From NCBI GenBank assembly GCA_947628025.1, contig CANQYH010000155.1, forward strand, positions 1 to 7,528: a stretch of DNA of 7,528 nucleotides, in the 5' to 3' direction. Shown here in pieces: positions 1-5,735 of the stretch. Each line of letters begins with the position of its first letter. Within the stretch, counting starts at the first letter, position 1. The notes beneath the pieces were generated by a model. It made no database searches and was not told the origin of the DNA. It saw nothing but the letters and a program-made list of their open reading frames with translations. A program made the translations under genes and the position numbers. The stretch is from an uncultured Lachnospiraceae bacterium (GTDB lineage Bacteria; Bacillota; Clostridia; Lachnospirales; Lachnospiraceae).

Positions 1-588
1 CTGAGTCACGCCCTCCCGCAGAATATATTCCAGGTCGTGATCCCGCAGGGCCTGTTTAAATTTCGATTTGCCGGTCGGATTGATCCGCTCCCCGATCAGG
101 ACCGGCGAAGAACCGATCACCACCGCCTGAGAATAGGAGGAAATGACGGTCCGCTCCTTGGGGGCCGGAAGCACCTGCTTTTTATCCCGGCAGCGGGCCA
201 CGGTCCCTGCGATATGCTCCGGCGTGGTGCCGCAGCAGCCGCCCAGCACGTTTGCGCCCATATCCGCGATCTCTTCCATGACCGCGGCAAATTCCTCTGC
301 TCCGATATCATAAACGGTCCGCCCATTCTCGCTCCTGGGCAGGCCCGCGTTGGGATTCACAATCACGGGGACCGAGGCCACGGCCAGGATCTCCCGCAGG
401 ATCTCTTTCATCTGCACCGGTCCCAGCCCGCAGTTGATCCCCAGCATACTGACGCCCAGCCCCTCCAGAAGCGCCACCGTTGAAGCCACGCTGCCGCCGG
501 TCAGGAGCTTGCCGCGGCTGTCAAAGATCATCGTGGCGCAGACAGGCAGATCGCAGTTTTCTTTCGCGGCCAGGATCGCGGCTTTCAT
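1..588 (-). CDS. metH: MetH continuation fragment: zinc-cysteine half of the barrel plus start of pterin domain
   Basis: This frame stays open from just after TGA 600-598 to the left edge (196 codons from ATG 588). It holds the homocysteine-domain zinc ligands in GINCGLGP (about residue 68) and NVLGGCCGTTPEH (about residues 130-142), with VNPNAGLP between them. A linker leads to VLIGERINPTGKSKFK, the conserved opening of the methyl-THF binding domain. ATG 588 has no convincing ribosome site (GACGGGT directly before it), so independent translation is doubtful; the ATG is probably an internal methionine of the original gene. The gene continues outside the window. Confidence 0.7.
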   Translation of the reverse strand, partial: MKAAILAAKENCDLPVCATMIFDSRGKLLTGGSVASTVALLEGLGVSMLGINCGLGPVQMKEILREILAVASVPVIVNPNAGLPRSENGRTVYDIGAEEFAAVMEEIADMGANVLGGCCGTTPEHIAGTVARCRDKKQVLPAPKERTVISSYSQAVVIGSSPVLIGERINPTGKSKFKQALRDHDLEYILREGVTQ

Positions 589-1096
589 ACCCGTCGCTCA
601 TGGTCTCCGCCAGCACGAAATCCGCCCCGGCTTTCGCTCCGTAAACTACTACTTCCTTATATAAACGATAGGCATCCTCGAAATCCAGATCCCCCAGCGG
701 CTTTAGGAGCTTCCCCGTCGGCCCCAGATCGAGGCCGATGTAGCCGCAGACAGCGGCCGCCCGCTGCGCCGCATCCGGTCCCCCGCCCGCCAGGATCTCC
801 TGACGGTAACGTTCTCTGGCCGCTTTCGCATTCTCCACGGCGGCGGTCACGATCCGTTCCAGCGAATACTCCCCGTCCTGCCCGAATTTCAGCCCATTGG
901 CCCCGAACGTATTCGTCGTGATCTCGTCGCTCCCGGCCCGCAGGTATTCCAGATGGATCTCCTGCAGGATCTCCGGATGGGAGATGTTCCAGGTCTCCGG
1001 CAGTTCGCCGGGCTTCAGCCCCCGGGCCTGCAGCAGGCTTCCCATGCCGCCGTCAAAGAATAATTTCCGCTCTTTTACCGTTTCCAGAATCCCCAT
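521..1096 (-). CDS. metH: MetH N-terminal fragment: first half of homocysteine-binding barrel
   Basis: This open frame encodes 191 residues. Residues 1-171 match the start of the homocysteine S-methyltransferase domain: FFDGGMGSLLQ (13-23), GSDEITTNTFGAN (55-67) and a GLDLGPTGKLL segment near 121-131. The last 20 residues, from S172, are arginine-rich and unlike the family, as expected after a frameshift, and the frame ends at TGA 523-521. I chose ATG 1096 because AAAGGA lies 8 nt upstream. The in-frame ATG at 1105 abuts that same AAAGG with no spacer, and an ATG at 1168 would add family-unlike residues. Alone the product would lack the zinc cysteines and could not bind or activate homocysteine. 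Confidence 0.75.
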   Translation of the reverse strand: MGILETVKERKLFFDGGMGSLLQARGLKPGELPETWNISHPEILQEIHLEYLRAGSDEITTNTFGANGLKFGQDGEYSLERIVTAAVENAKAARERYRQEILAGGGPDAAQRAAAVCGYIGLDLGPTGKLLKPLGDLDFEDAYRLYKEVVVYGAKAGADFVLAETMSDGYESRDPGRERKLRSACLRHDDL

Positions 1097-1423
1097 GATC
1101 TCCATCCTTTCTGATCCCTGATACACACAACCGATCCGGTTTTGCAGTTTGGCCGCACGCCGCCCCATCCATTGCCTGGGGAGCCTCTGCAGCCTTGCGC
1201 CTGCGACTCCCCCGGCATGTTGCCGCTACCCTGATATACACACATTGCCTGGGGCCTCTGCGCGCCCGGTCCGCGCCTTTACAAAAAACGGCGTCCGGCC
1301 ACAGCATCCGCCAACAACTCCAGCCACATACCGAAAGTTCCCCAAAAGCTCGCTTTCCTGTCCAATCCGTCAGCCCCACGCCGCGTCCTCACTGCCTCGA
1401 GAGCGCGCATCCCCGACGGATCC
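1097..1423 (-). other. 327-base gap between the reactivation gene and metH; leader with diverged repeats
   Basis: No gene is supported on either strand; the overlapping open frames have no family-like sequence. On the minus strand this is the metH leader. It contains two diverged copies of a composite block, the second interrupted by 41 bases. That interruption carries a perfect short hairpin, AACCG-ATC-CGGTT at 1129-1141. I see no S-box, T-box or cobalamin-riboswitch core. A run of six T on the minus strand (1288-1283) follows only a 4-bp stem and is weak as a terminator. No convincing promoter was found, so metH could be co-transcribed with metF or have its own unrecognised start. Confidence 0.5.
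1116..1261 (-). repeat. Diverged direct repeat in the metH leader
   Basis: Read on the plus strand, block B is CCCTGATACACACA at 1116-1129 and CCCTGATATACACACA at 1229-1244. Block A is ATTGCCTGGGGAGCCTCTGC at 1171-1190 and the same without AG at 1244-1261. The right-hand copy is a contiguous B-A unit of 33 bases; the left-hand copy has B and A separated by 41 bases. In the metH direction the interrupted copy is the proximal one and runs directly into the metH ribosome site. Confidence 0.75.
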
Positions 1424-2065
1424 TCACTCCAGCCGGAACGCGCAGTCCGTTTTGCGGCACGTCCCGCAGCCTTTCGCCGCGCAGTTCACCGGGCTCTCGC
1501 TGAGTCCGATCACCGCTGTCACTGATTTCGACGGCGTCATCAAAAAGCTGCCGGTCAGCGCGATCCCGACCCGTTTTCCGGCTTCCAAACTCTCAAGCAG
1601 CGCCGGCTGGCACTCCAGGGAAAAATCCCCGTAGCCCGGACTGAACCTGGGCCGCAGATACAATCCTTTCCGCTCATACTCCGCCCGCAGCGTCCCATTG
1701 ATCCCGTCGCAGCAATCCTCCAGATACGCCGCGGCCGCCGCCTGCATCACCACCGCCTTGCTCATCTGCAGGCGGCTGTACCGCAAAAGCAGCTGGTCCA
1801 CGCCCGTCCCCAGCGTAACGGCCAGCAAAAGGATCCTCCCGCAGCCCCGCAGGTTCTTCGCCAGGTCCCTGCTGACCGTCTGAAATGCGCAGGCGTCCAC
1901 CCGGTCCCCCTCCACGCGGAGCGGATATTCCCGGTAGACGGAGCGGACCACGGCCGCCGTTTCCAGCTCCGCCCAGCACGCGCGCACCAGCTCCATGACC
2001 GCTTCGTCCGCCTCCCGGCCCCGATAGCCCAGATAGCGGAGCGTTTCTTTCACATTGATCTCCAT
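1424..2065 (-). CDS. Stand-alone methionine synthase reactivation (activation-domain) protein
   Basis: Known: in canonical MetH the C-terminal domain binds SAM and reductively remethylates cob(II)alamin; many Bacillota and Thermotogota have it as a separate short protein. Seen: 213 residues, with the domain's SAM-site motif RPRFSPGYGDFSLECQ at 138-153 and MTPSKSVTAVIGLS at 177-190, both very characteristic. The C-terminus adds a tight cysteine set, C195, C200, C203 and C208 (NCAAKGCGTCRKTDC), which could hold a metal or Fe-S centre; that is inference. ATG 2065 lies 16 bases beyond the metF stop, with only a weak G-rich ribosome site, suggesting coupling to metF translation. An upstream ATG at 2125 would overlap metF by 44 bases and adds family-unlike residues, so it was not used. 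metH lies downstream on the same strand. Confidence 0.88.
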   Translation of the reverse strand: MEINVKETLRYLGYRGREADEAVMELVRACWAELETAAVVRSVYREYPLRVEGDRVDACAFQTVSRDLAKNLRGCGRILLLAVTLGTGVDQLLLRYSRLQMSKAVVMQAAAAAYLEDCCDGINGTLRAEYERKGLYLRPRFSPGYGDFSLECQPALLESLEAGKRVGIALTGSFLMTPSKSVTAVIGLSESPVNCAAKGCGTCRKTDCAFRLE

Positions 2066-2081
2066 AGCCCGCCGCGGTTTC

Positions 2082-2939
2082 TCACAATATCTCCGAGAGG
2101 CTCTCCCGGATCCGCCGCGCCACATCCGGATGGTTCATCGAATATACGTGGATATTTTCTACGCCGTTGGCCACCAGGTCGATGATCTGCTCCGTGGCGT
2201 AGGCGATCCCGGCCTGCTTCATCGCCGCGGGTTTGTCCCCGAAACGGTCCACCAGCGCCTTAAACCTGGCCGGCAGATAGGTTCCGGACATCTGGCAGAT
2301 CCTGGCCACCTGGGAAGCGTGGGTCACGGGCATGATCCCCGCCACCACCGGGATCGTGATGCCCTTTTCCCGGATCCGGTACAGGAAATTATACAGAATA
2401 TTATTATCAAAAAACATCTGCGTCGTCACAAAGTCGCAGCCCGCCTCCACTTTCTCTTTCAGATAACCGATGTCGGCGGTCTTATTGACCGATTCCACAT
2501 GCCCCTCCGGATAGCAGGCCGCGCCGATGCAGAAATCCCCGCTGGCCTTGATCTCCCGGATCAGCTCCGAAGCATAGCGGAAATCCTTCTCCACATGGCC
2601 GTCCTTGGGAATATCTCCGCGCAGGGCCAAGATATTCTCGATCCCCCGCTCTTTCAGCTCCGCCAGGATCTCCTGCACCCGCTCCCGCGTTGCGGACACG
2701 CAGGTCAGATGGGCCAGCGTCGGTACATGGTAGTCGTTATTCAGCGTGTCGGCAATATCGATCGTGTACCGCCGGGTCCCGCCGCCTGCACCGTACGTCA
2801 CGCTCATAAAATCCGGCCTCAGCTGCGCGATCTCTTTCGCCGCATTCTCCACATTCTCATACTTATCCGCCGTCTTGGGCGGAAATACCTCAAAGGACAG
2901 CGTCGGCCTGCCCTCCGCCAGAATATCACGAATCTTCAT
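2082..2939 (-). CDS. metF: 5,10-methylenetetrahydrofolate reductase
   Basis: A cytosolic flavoenzyme that reduces 5,10-methylene-THF to 5-methyl-THF, the methyl donor for MetH. The 285-residue length is normal for bacterial MetF. Visible motifs of the FAD-binding barrel: SFEVFPPK at 15-22 with the catalytic-type E17, SVTYGAGGGTR at 46-56, LALRGDIP with D109 (flavin-tuning aspartate position), CYPEGH at 142-147, and TTQMFFDN with Q174 (folate-contacting position). The start ATG 2939 is preceded by a strong AGGAGGA, 3 nt away. The gene lies 159 bases after egsA and 16 bases before the reactivation gene on the same strand. No frameshift or missing key residue was seen. Confidence 0.96.
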   Translation of the reverse strand: MKIRDILAEGRPTLSFEVFPPKTADKYENVENAAKEIAQLRPDFMSVTYGAGGGTRRYTIDIADTLNNDYHVPTLAHLTCVSATRERVQEILAELKERGIENILALRGDIPKDGHVEKDFRYASELIREIKASGDFCIGAACYPEGHVESVNKTADIGYLKEKVEAGCDFVTTQMFFDNNILYNFLYRIREKGITIPVVAGIMPVTHASQVARICQMSGTYLPARFKALVDRFGDKPAAMKQAGIAYATEQIIDLVANGVENIHVYSMNHPDVARRIRESLSEIL

Positions 2940-2994
2940 TGGTTCCTCCTGTCTGCCTTGCGGCTCATTTTTTATTTTCCGGCCGTCGCGGCCC

Positions 2995-3071
2995 TACAAA
3001 CACGTCCTGCTCCGCAGCATTGCGGACCGCCAATCAGAACCGCCTCCGGATCCACGGAGCATGTTTGTTTG
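2995..3071 (-). repeat. Imperfect inverted repeat in the egsA-metF gap
   Basis: On the minus strand, TGCTCCG (3061 side) can pair with CGGAGCA (3014 side), extended by ACAAAC with GTTTGT, enclosing about 40 bases. Inside lie a short CCGCA/TGCGG hairpin (3012-3025) and a segment CGGAG (3048-3044) that can alternatively pair with the same CTCCG (3059-3055). The two pairings exclude each other, as in leader attenuators. No U-tract follows, and no known riboswitch core was recognised. The gap (2940-3098) holds no gene. Confidence 0.45.
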
Positions 3072-3098
3072 ACAAGCCGTCCGCCGAAACGTTCCCCG

Positions 3099-4382
3099 TC
3101 ATTCCTCCGCCTGCAGCATCCTGCTCAGCCGGTTAAAGCTGAGGCGGTTCCGCACATAGGGCGAAAGGCGCAGGGTCAGCGGCACGATCTCCTCCGAAAG
3201 CCCGATCTGCCCCACTTCATAGACGCATCCGTATCCACGCAGCAGCTCCTCAAGCTCCTCCGCCTCCGGCAGTTTCTCAATGATCTCTGCGATCCGCGGA
3301 AGCGCCTGCTCCAGCCGCTCGGGGTCCACTGCCGCCAGCGGATCCGGCGTATTCTCCCGCAGGACTCCCTCATAAAGCCCCTTCTTTCCGAATGTTTCGC
3401 GGAGCAGCTCCGTCTCCATCCCCTCGTAAGGCCTCGCGTGGCAGCGCCCGGACCGGATCGCCTGTGCCAGCTCTTTGTACCGTTTCGTGACCATCACCAG
3501 CCCCGCAGACACTTTCTCCCCGTGAAGCGCGTCCAGCGGACCGTTGATCACCTCCATCTCCCACAGATGGGAGACATGGTGCTCCGCGCAGGAAGCCGGC
3601 CGTGAATTGCCCACCATCTGCATCGCCAGCCCCGAAAGCAGCAGGGCATACATCAGCTTCTCATAGGCCTCCGCGTCCCCGCCCTTTAAACCGTCCATGC
3701 ACCGGCGCACTTCCTCCAACGCGTCCTCTTCCATCCTGCAGACCCGATCGCAGAGATATTCCCCCGTCACCGCATGGGCGATCCGCCAATCCGCCAGCGC
3801 CGTATATTTGCCCAGCAGGTCCGAGATCCCCGAAGCCGTCAGCCGCCAGGGCGCGCGGGAAAACACGTCCGTATCCGCGAACACATAGACCGGCGCCACC
3901 GCCGGCAGCGTTTTCTTCATTCCGTTCCAAGTCATGGCCGCCACCGTCGAAACGAATCCGTCCACGCTGGCCGCCGTCGGCACCGACACAAACGGGATCC
4001 CTTTCTCGTAAGCCGTGTACCGCGTGAGATCATGGACCGTCCCGGAACCGACCGCGATCAGCAGGTCCGGCTCTTCCTCCCCAGTCTCCCGAATCTTTTC
4101 ACGCACAAGCTCCACCCCGTGATTGTCCGCGTGGAGACGGTCCGGGCAGAGTACCAATTCCCAGCACAGTTCCCAGACGGGTCCCAGCTTTCCGATCGCC
4201 GCGGCCCTGGTATTCTCATCGCAGACGATCCGCGGACGCCGGTAACCGGAAAGCGCCCCCTCTTTCAGGGACCGGTAAAGCGCCTCCGAGGCATCCCTGC
4301 CGATCACAATATCCCTTACTTCTATTTTATGGTTCCTCCCGCAGGCGCACGGGCCGTTGAAATCGCTCGTCTGTATCCTCAA
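3099..4382 (-). CDS. egsA: sn-glycerol-1-phosphate dehydrogenase (EgsA/AraM family)
   Basis: A metal-dependent NAD(P)H enzyme of the iron-containing alcohol dehydrogenase-like fold that reduces dihydroxyacetone phosphate to sn-glycerol-1-phosphate. Seen in 427 residues: AVGSGTVHDLTR (110-121, dinucleotide-binding glycine motif), SVPTAASVDGFVS (133-145), SGISDLLGK with metal-ligand candidate D188, RPASCAEHHVSHLWEM (261-276) with a histidine ligand, and LHGEKVSAG with H287. The N-terminus carries CACGRNH (12-18), a Cys-His motif I recall from clostridial homologues, ahead of the core. Start: TTG 4382 has GGGGAGGG six bases upstream and gives MRIQTSDFNGPCACG. The longer GTG 4439 has no ribosome site and sits about 5 bases from the predicted transcription start. 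It is the first gene after a promoter and lies upstream of metF; the metabolic reason for that pairing is not obvious. Confidence 0.9.
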   Translation of the reverse strand: MRIQTSDFNGPCACGRNHKIEVRDIVIGRDASEALYRSLKEGALSGYRRPRIVCDENTRAAAIGKLGPVWELCWELVLCPDRLHADNHGVELVREKIRETGEEEPDLLIAVGSGTVHDLTRYTAYEKGIPFVSVPTAASVDGFVSTVAAMTWNGMKKTLPAVAPVYVFADTDVFSRAPWRLTASGISDLLGKYTALADWRIAHAVTGEYLCDRVCRMEEDALEEVRRCMDGLKGGDAEAYEKLMYALLLSGLAMQMVGNSRPASCAEHHVSHLWEMEVINGPLDALHGEKVSAGLVMVTKRYKELAQAIRSGRCHARPYEGMETELLRETFGKKGLYEGVLRENTPDPLAAVDPERLEQALPRIAEIIEKLPEAEELEELLRGYGCVYEVGQIGLSEEIVPLTLRLSPYVRNRLSFNRLSRMLQAEE

Positions 4383-4388
4383 TCCGAT

Positions 4389-4396
4389 CCCTCCCC
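4389..4396 (-). promoter_or_regulatory. Ribosome binding site that decides the egsA TTG start
   Basis: The minus strand reads GGGGAGGG, six bases before TTG 4382. No comparable site precedes the in-frame GTG at 4439. This supports the shorter 427-residue protein. Confidence 0.7.
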
Positions 4397-4450
4397 GTTC
4401 CGCGGCCCGCAAAAACCGTCCCGCTCCGCCGCGAAACACTATGATTCTGC

Positions 4451-4479
4451 ATTATACACCCAATCCGGAAATCTGTCAC
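4451..4479 (-). promoter_or_regulatory. Sigma-A-like promoter for egsA (and probably metF)
   Basis: On the minus strand GTGACA (4479-4474) and a perfect TATAAT (4456-4451) are separated by exactly 17 bases. Transcription would start near 4444, leaving a leader of about 60 nt before TTG 4382. It lies in an A/T-richer stretch, outside recognised coding sequence. Confidence 0.6.
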
Positions 4480-4581
4480 CCCTTTTCTGCGCCCCGCCTT
4501 TCCGTCTCCTGTCCCTTTTCCGCAGTGATTCCATCCTGATTTCAGAGTTCCCTATTGTATACCCCAAGCACAAGACGGCGG

Positions 4582-4833
4582 TCACCACTCCCTGACATCG
4601 AACTGCGCCATCGTCCCATCCAGAAAATGATCTTTCGTCATCGCCGCCTGCCGTTCATTGAAACTTCCGCTTTCGATCCGCAGCTTTCTCTTTCCTATCA
4701 GCTTCGCAAGCTTCACATTCTGGTCTCCGAACCCGGACATCTCGGCGGCGGACACACGGCAGGAAGAAGATTCCTCTTCAAAAAGCACCTTTCGGAAACG
4801 CGATATATCAAGATCCCTGATCATCTCCCGCAA
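4582..4833 (-). CDS. Unidentified small protein or gene remnant
   Basis: I do not recognise this 83-residue product. It reads like genuine protein (mixed charged helix-like N-terminus REMIRDLDISRFRKVLFEEE, then AAEMSGFGDQNVKLAKLIGK, ending FLDGTMAQFDVREW) with no signal peptide or membrane segment. The only in-frame start near the 5' end is TTG 4833, preceded by GAAAGAAGA, a weak ribosome site; ATG 4824 is an alternative with GGGAG directly against it. Protein-like sequence (EWFYERR) continues upstream of the TTG in frame for about a dozen codons to a TGA, which suggests either a missed non-canonical start or the tail of a decayed larger gene. A weak promoter-like pair TTGCAT-17-TAGAAT lies just upstream on the minus strand. 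Open frames on the opposite strand look less protein-like. Confidence 0.4.
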   Translation of the reverse strand: MREMIRDLDISRFRKVLFEEESSSCRVSAAEMSGFGDQNVKLAKLIGKRKLRIESGSFNERQAAMTKDHFLDGTMAQFDVREW

Positions 4834-4906
4834 TCTTCTTTCATAAAACCATTCTATTGGAATTTTTCAGGAAATGCAATGGTTTTCAGAATCATATGTC
4901 CGGCCA

Positions 4907-4935
4907 TTGCTTTTGTTTGCTGCGCCGTATATAAT
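4907..4935 (+). promoter_or_regulatory. Candidate promoter P1 for the response regulator operon
   Basis: TTGCTT (4907-4912), a 17-base spacer and a perfect TATAAT (4930-4935). The -35 is weak, only TTG matching the consensus. It would give a leader of about 120 nt before ATG 5064. Confidence 0.4.
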
Positions 4936-4948
4936 AATATCGATACGC

Positions 4949-4977
4949 TTGACGTGGGAGCAAACGGGATATGGAAT
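4949..4977 (+). promoter_or_regulatory. Candidate promoter P2 for the response regulator operon
   Basis: TTGACG (4949-4954, five of six consensus bases), a 17-base spacer and TGGAAT (4972-4977, four of six). It would give a leader of about 80 nt. P1 and P2 overlap in arrangement; the sequence cannot say which is used. Confidence 0.4.
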
Positions 4978-5063
4978 ACATATCTTGCGCCAAAACGACA
5001 GGTAAACGGGCATTTCAGACAAGCCGGCCGGCGGCAGAACAAGGGCAGGGAGGAGACCCAGAG

Positions 5064-5735
5064 ATGGCAGTATATAAGATCCTAATCATTGAGGATGATC
5101 CCGTGATACGCACGGAACTAAAAAATATGCTCCGTGGAAACGGCTACGACGCGGCAGCGGTATCGGATTTTTCCCAAACGATCCGGGAAGTCAAAGAACA
5201 GGCCCCGCATCTCATCCTGCTGGATATCAAGCTCCCCGGTACAGACGGTTTTTCCCTGTGCTCCGAGATCCGCACGTTTTCCGATGTCCCCATCGTTTTC
5301 GTGACGAGCCGCAATACGGATATGGACGAACTGAACAGCATCATGCTGGGAGGAGACGCCTACATCACGAAACCGTACAATAGGGCCATCCTGTTGGCCA
5401 AAATTGCCTCGCTTCTGAAGCGGGCCTATCCAACCGCTCATCAGGACGTCCTGCCGTATCAGAATACCTGTCTGCATCTGGAAAGCGGCAGGCTCGAATT
5501 CAGCGGGCAGCAGGTCGATCTCACCAAAAACGAGCTGAAGATCCTGTATTATCTCTATAAGAACGCGGGGAAGATCTGTTCCCGCAATGACCTGATCGAT
5601 TTTCTCTGGGATAATCAGCTCTATGTAGACGATAACGCTTTGAGCGTAAACGTCAACCGGATCCGCGACAAGCTGGCCTCAATCGGCCTGCATGATTTCA
5701 TTAAGACCAAACACCGGCAGGGGTACTTGATATGA
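5064..5735 (+). CDS. OmpR/PhoB-family response regulator, BceR-like
   Basis: A 223-residue cytoplasmic DNA-binding regulator. The receiver domain (about 1-120) shows the acidic pair E10-D11-D12, phosphoacceptor D54 in LILLDIKLPGTDGF, switch residue T81 in VFVTSRNT and K103 in ITKPYN. The winged-helix output domain (about 125-223) ends in NVNRIRDKL and KTKHRQGYLI, typical of the OmpR class. GGDA at 96-99 replaces the common GADD, a mild variation. ATG 5064 is preceded by AGGGAGGAG about 8 nt upstream; the longer frame from 4971 adds unrelated residues. The stop overlaps the kinase start by four bases (ATGA), so the two are translationally coupled. The likely target is the promoter upstream of the ABC gene at 7070; this is inferred from context and the repeat there. 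Confidence 0.93.
   Translation: MAVYKILIIEDDPVIRTELKNMLRGNGYDAAAVSDFSQTIREVKEQAPHLILLDIKLPGTDGFSLCSEIRTFSDVPIVFVTSRNTDMDELNSIMLGGDAYITKPYNRAILLAKIASLLKRAYPTAHQDVLPYQNTCLHLESGRLEFSGQQVDLTKNELKILYYLYKNAGKICSRNDLIDFLWDNQLYVDDNALSVNVNRIRDKLASIGLHDFIKTKHRQGYLI

Larger units (their letters stand above)
1..1096 (-). pseudogene. metH: metH (B12-dependent methionine synthase), 5' part, frameshifted and cut by the window edge
   Basis: Seen: two overlapping minus-strand frames together encode an uninterrupted-looking homocysteine S-methyltransferase TIM barrel and the start of a pterin-binding domain. The first frame (1096 to 521) carries the N-terminal half up to residue 171, ending in AETMSDGYE. The match then jumps to another frame (588 to 1), which starts with MKAAILAAKE and holds both zinc-ligand motifs, GINCGLGP and GGCCGT. 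An in-frame TGA at 600-598 closes the second frame just upstream, so no single frame spans the barrel. Known: MetH transfers the methyl group of 5-methyl-THF through cobalamin to homocysteine. The neighbouring metF and reactivation-protein genes fit this. The cobalamin domains would lie left of the window. Inferred: either a true inactivating indel or an assembly error; the sequence alone cannot separate these. Confidence 0.85.

Noticed and set aside
1283..1312. Minus-strand hairpin followed by six T in the metH leader, as a terminator
   Set aside because: The stem adjoining the T run is only GGCG/CGCC with a long loop, too weak to call.
2055..3605. 516-codon open frame on the plus strand
   Set aside because: It lies antisense to metF and egsA, both with clear catalytic motifs. 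Its product is proline-, arginine- and histidine-rich without family features, as expected for a shadow frame in GC-rich coding DNA.
4439..4585. 48-codon minus-strand frame starting GTG at a GTGA overlap with the orphan ORF
   Set aside because: It has no ribosome site, a run of lysines and arginines unlike a folded protein, and it covers the egsA promoter.
4555..5085. 176-codon plus-strand frame ending inside the response regulator
   Set aside because: It overlaps the regulator start out of frame, has no good ribosome site and its sequence is not protein-like; the minus-strand frame in the same place is better.
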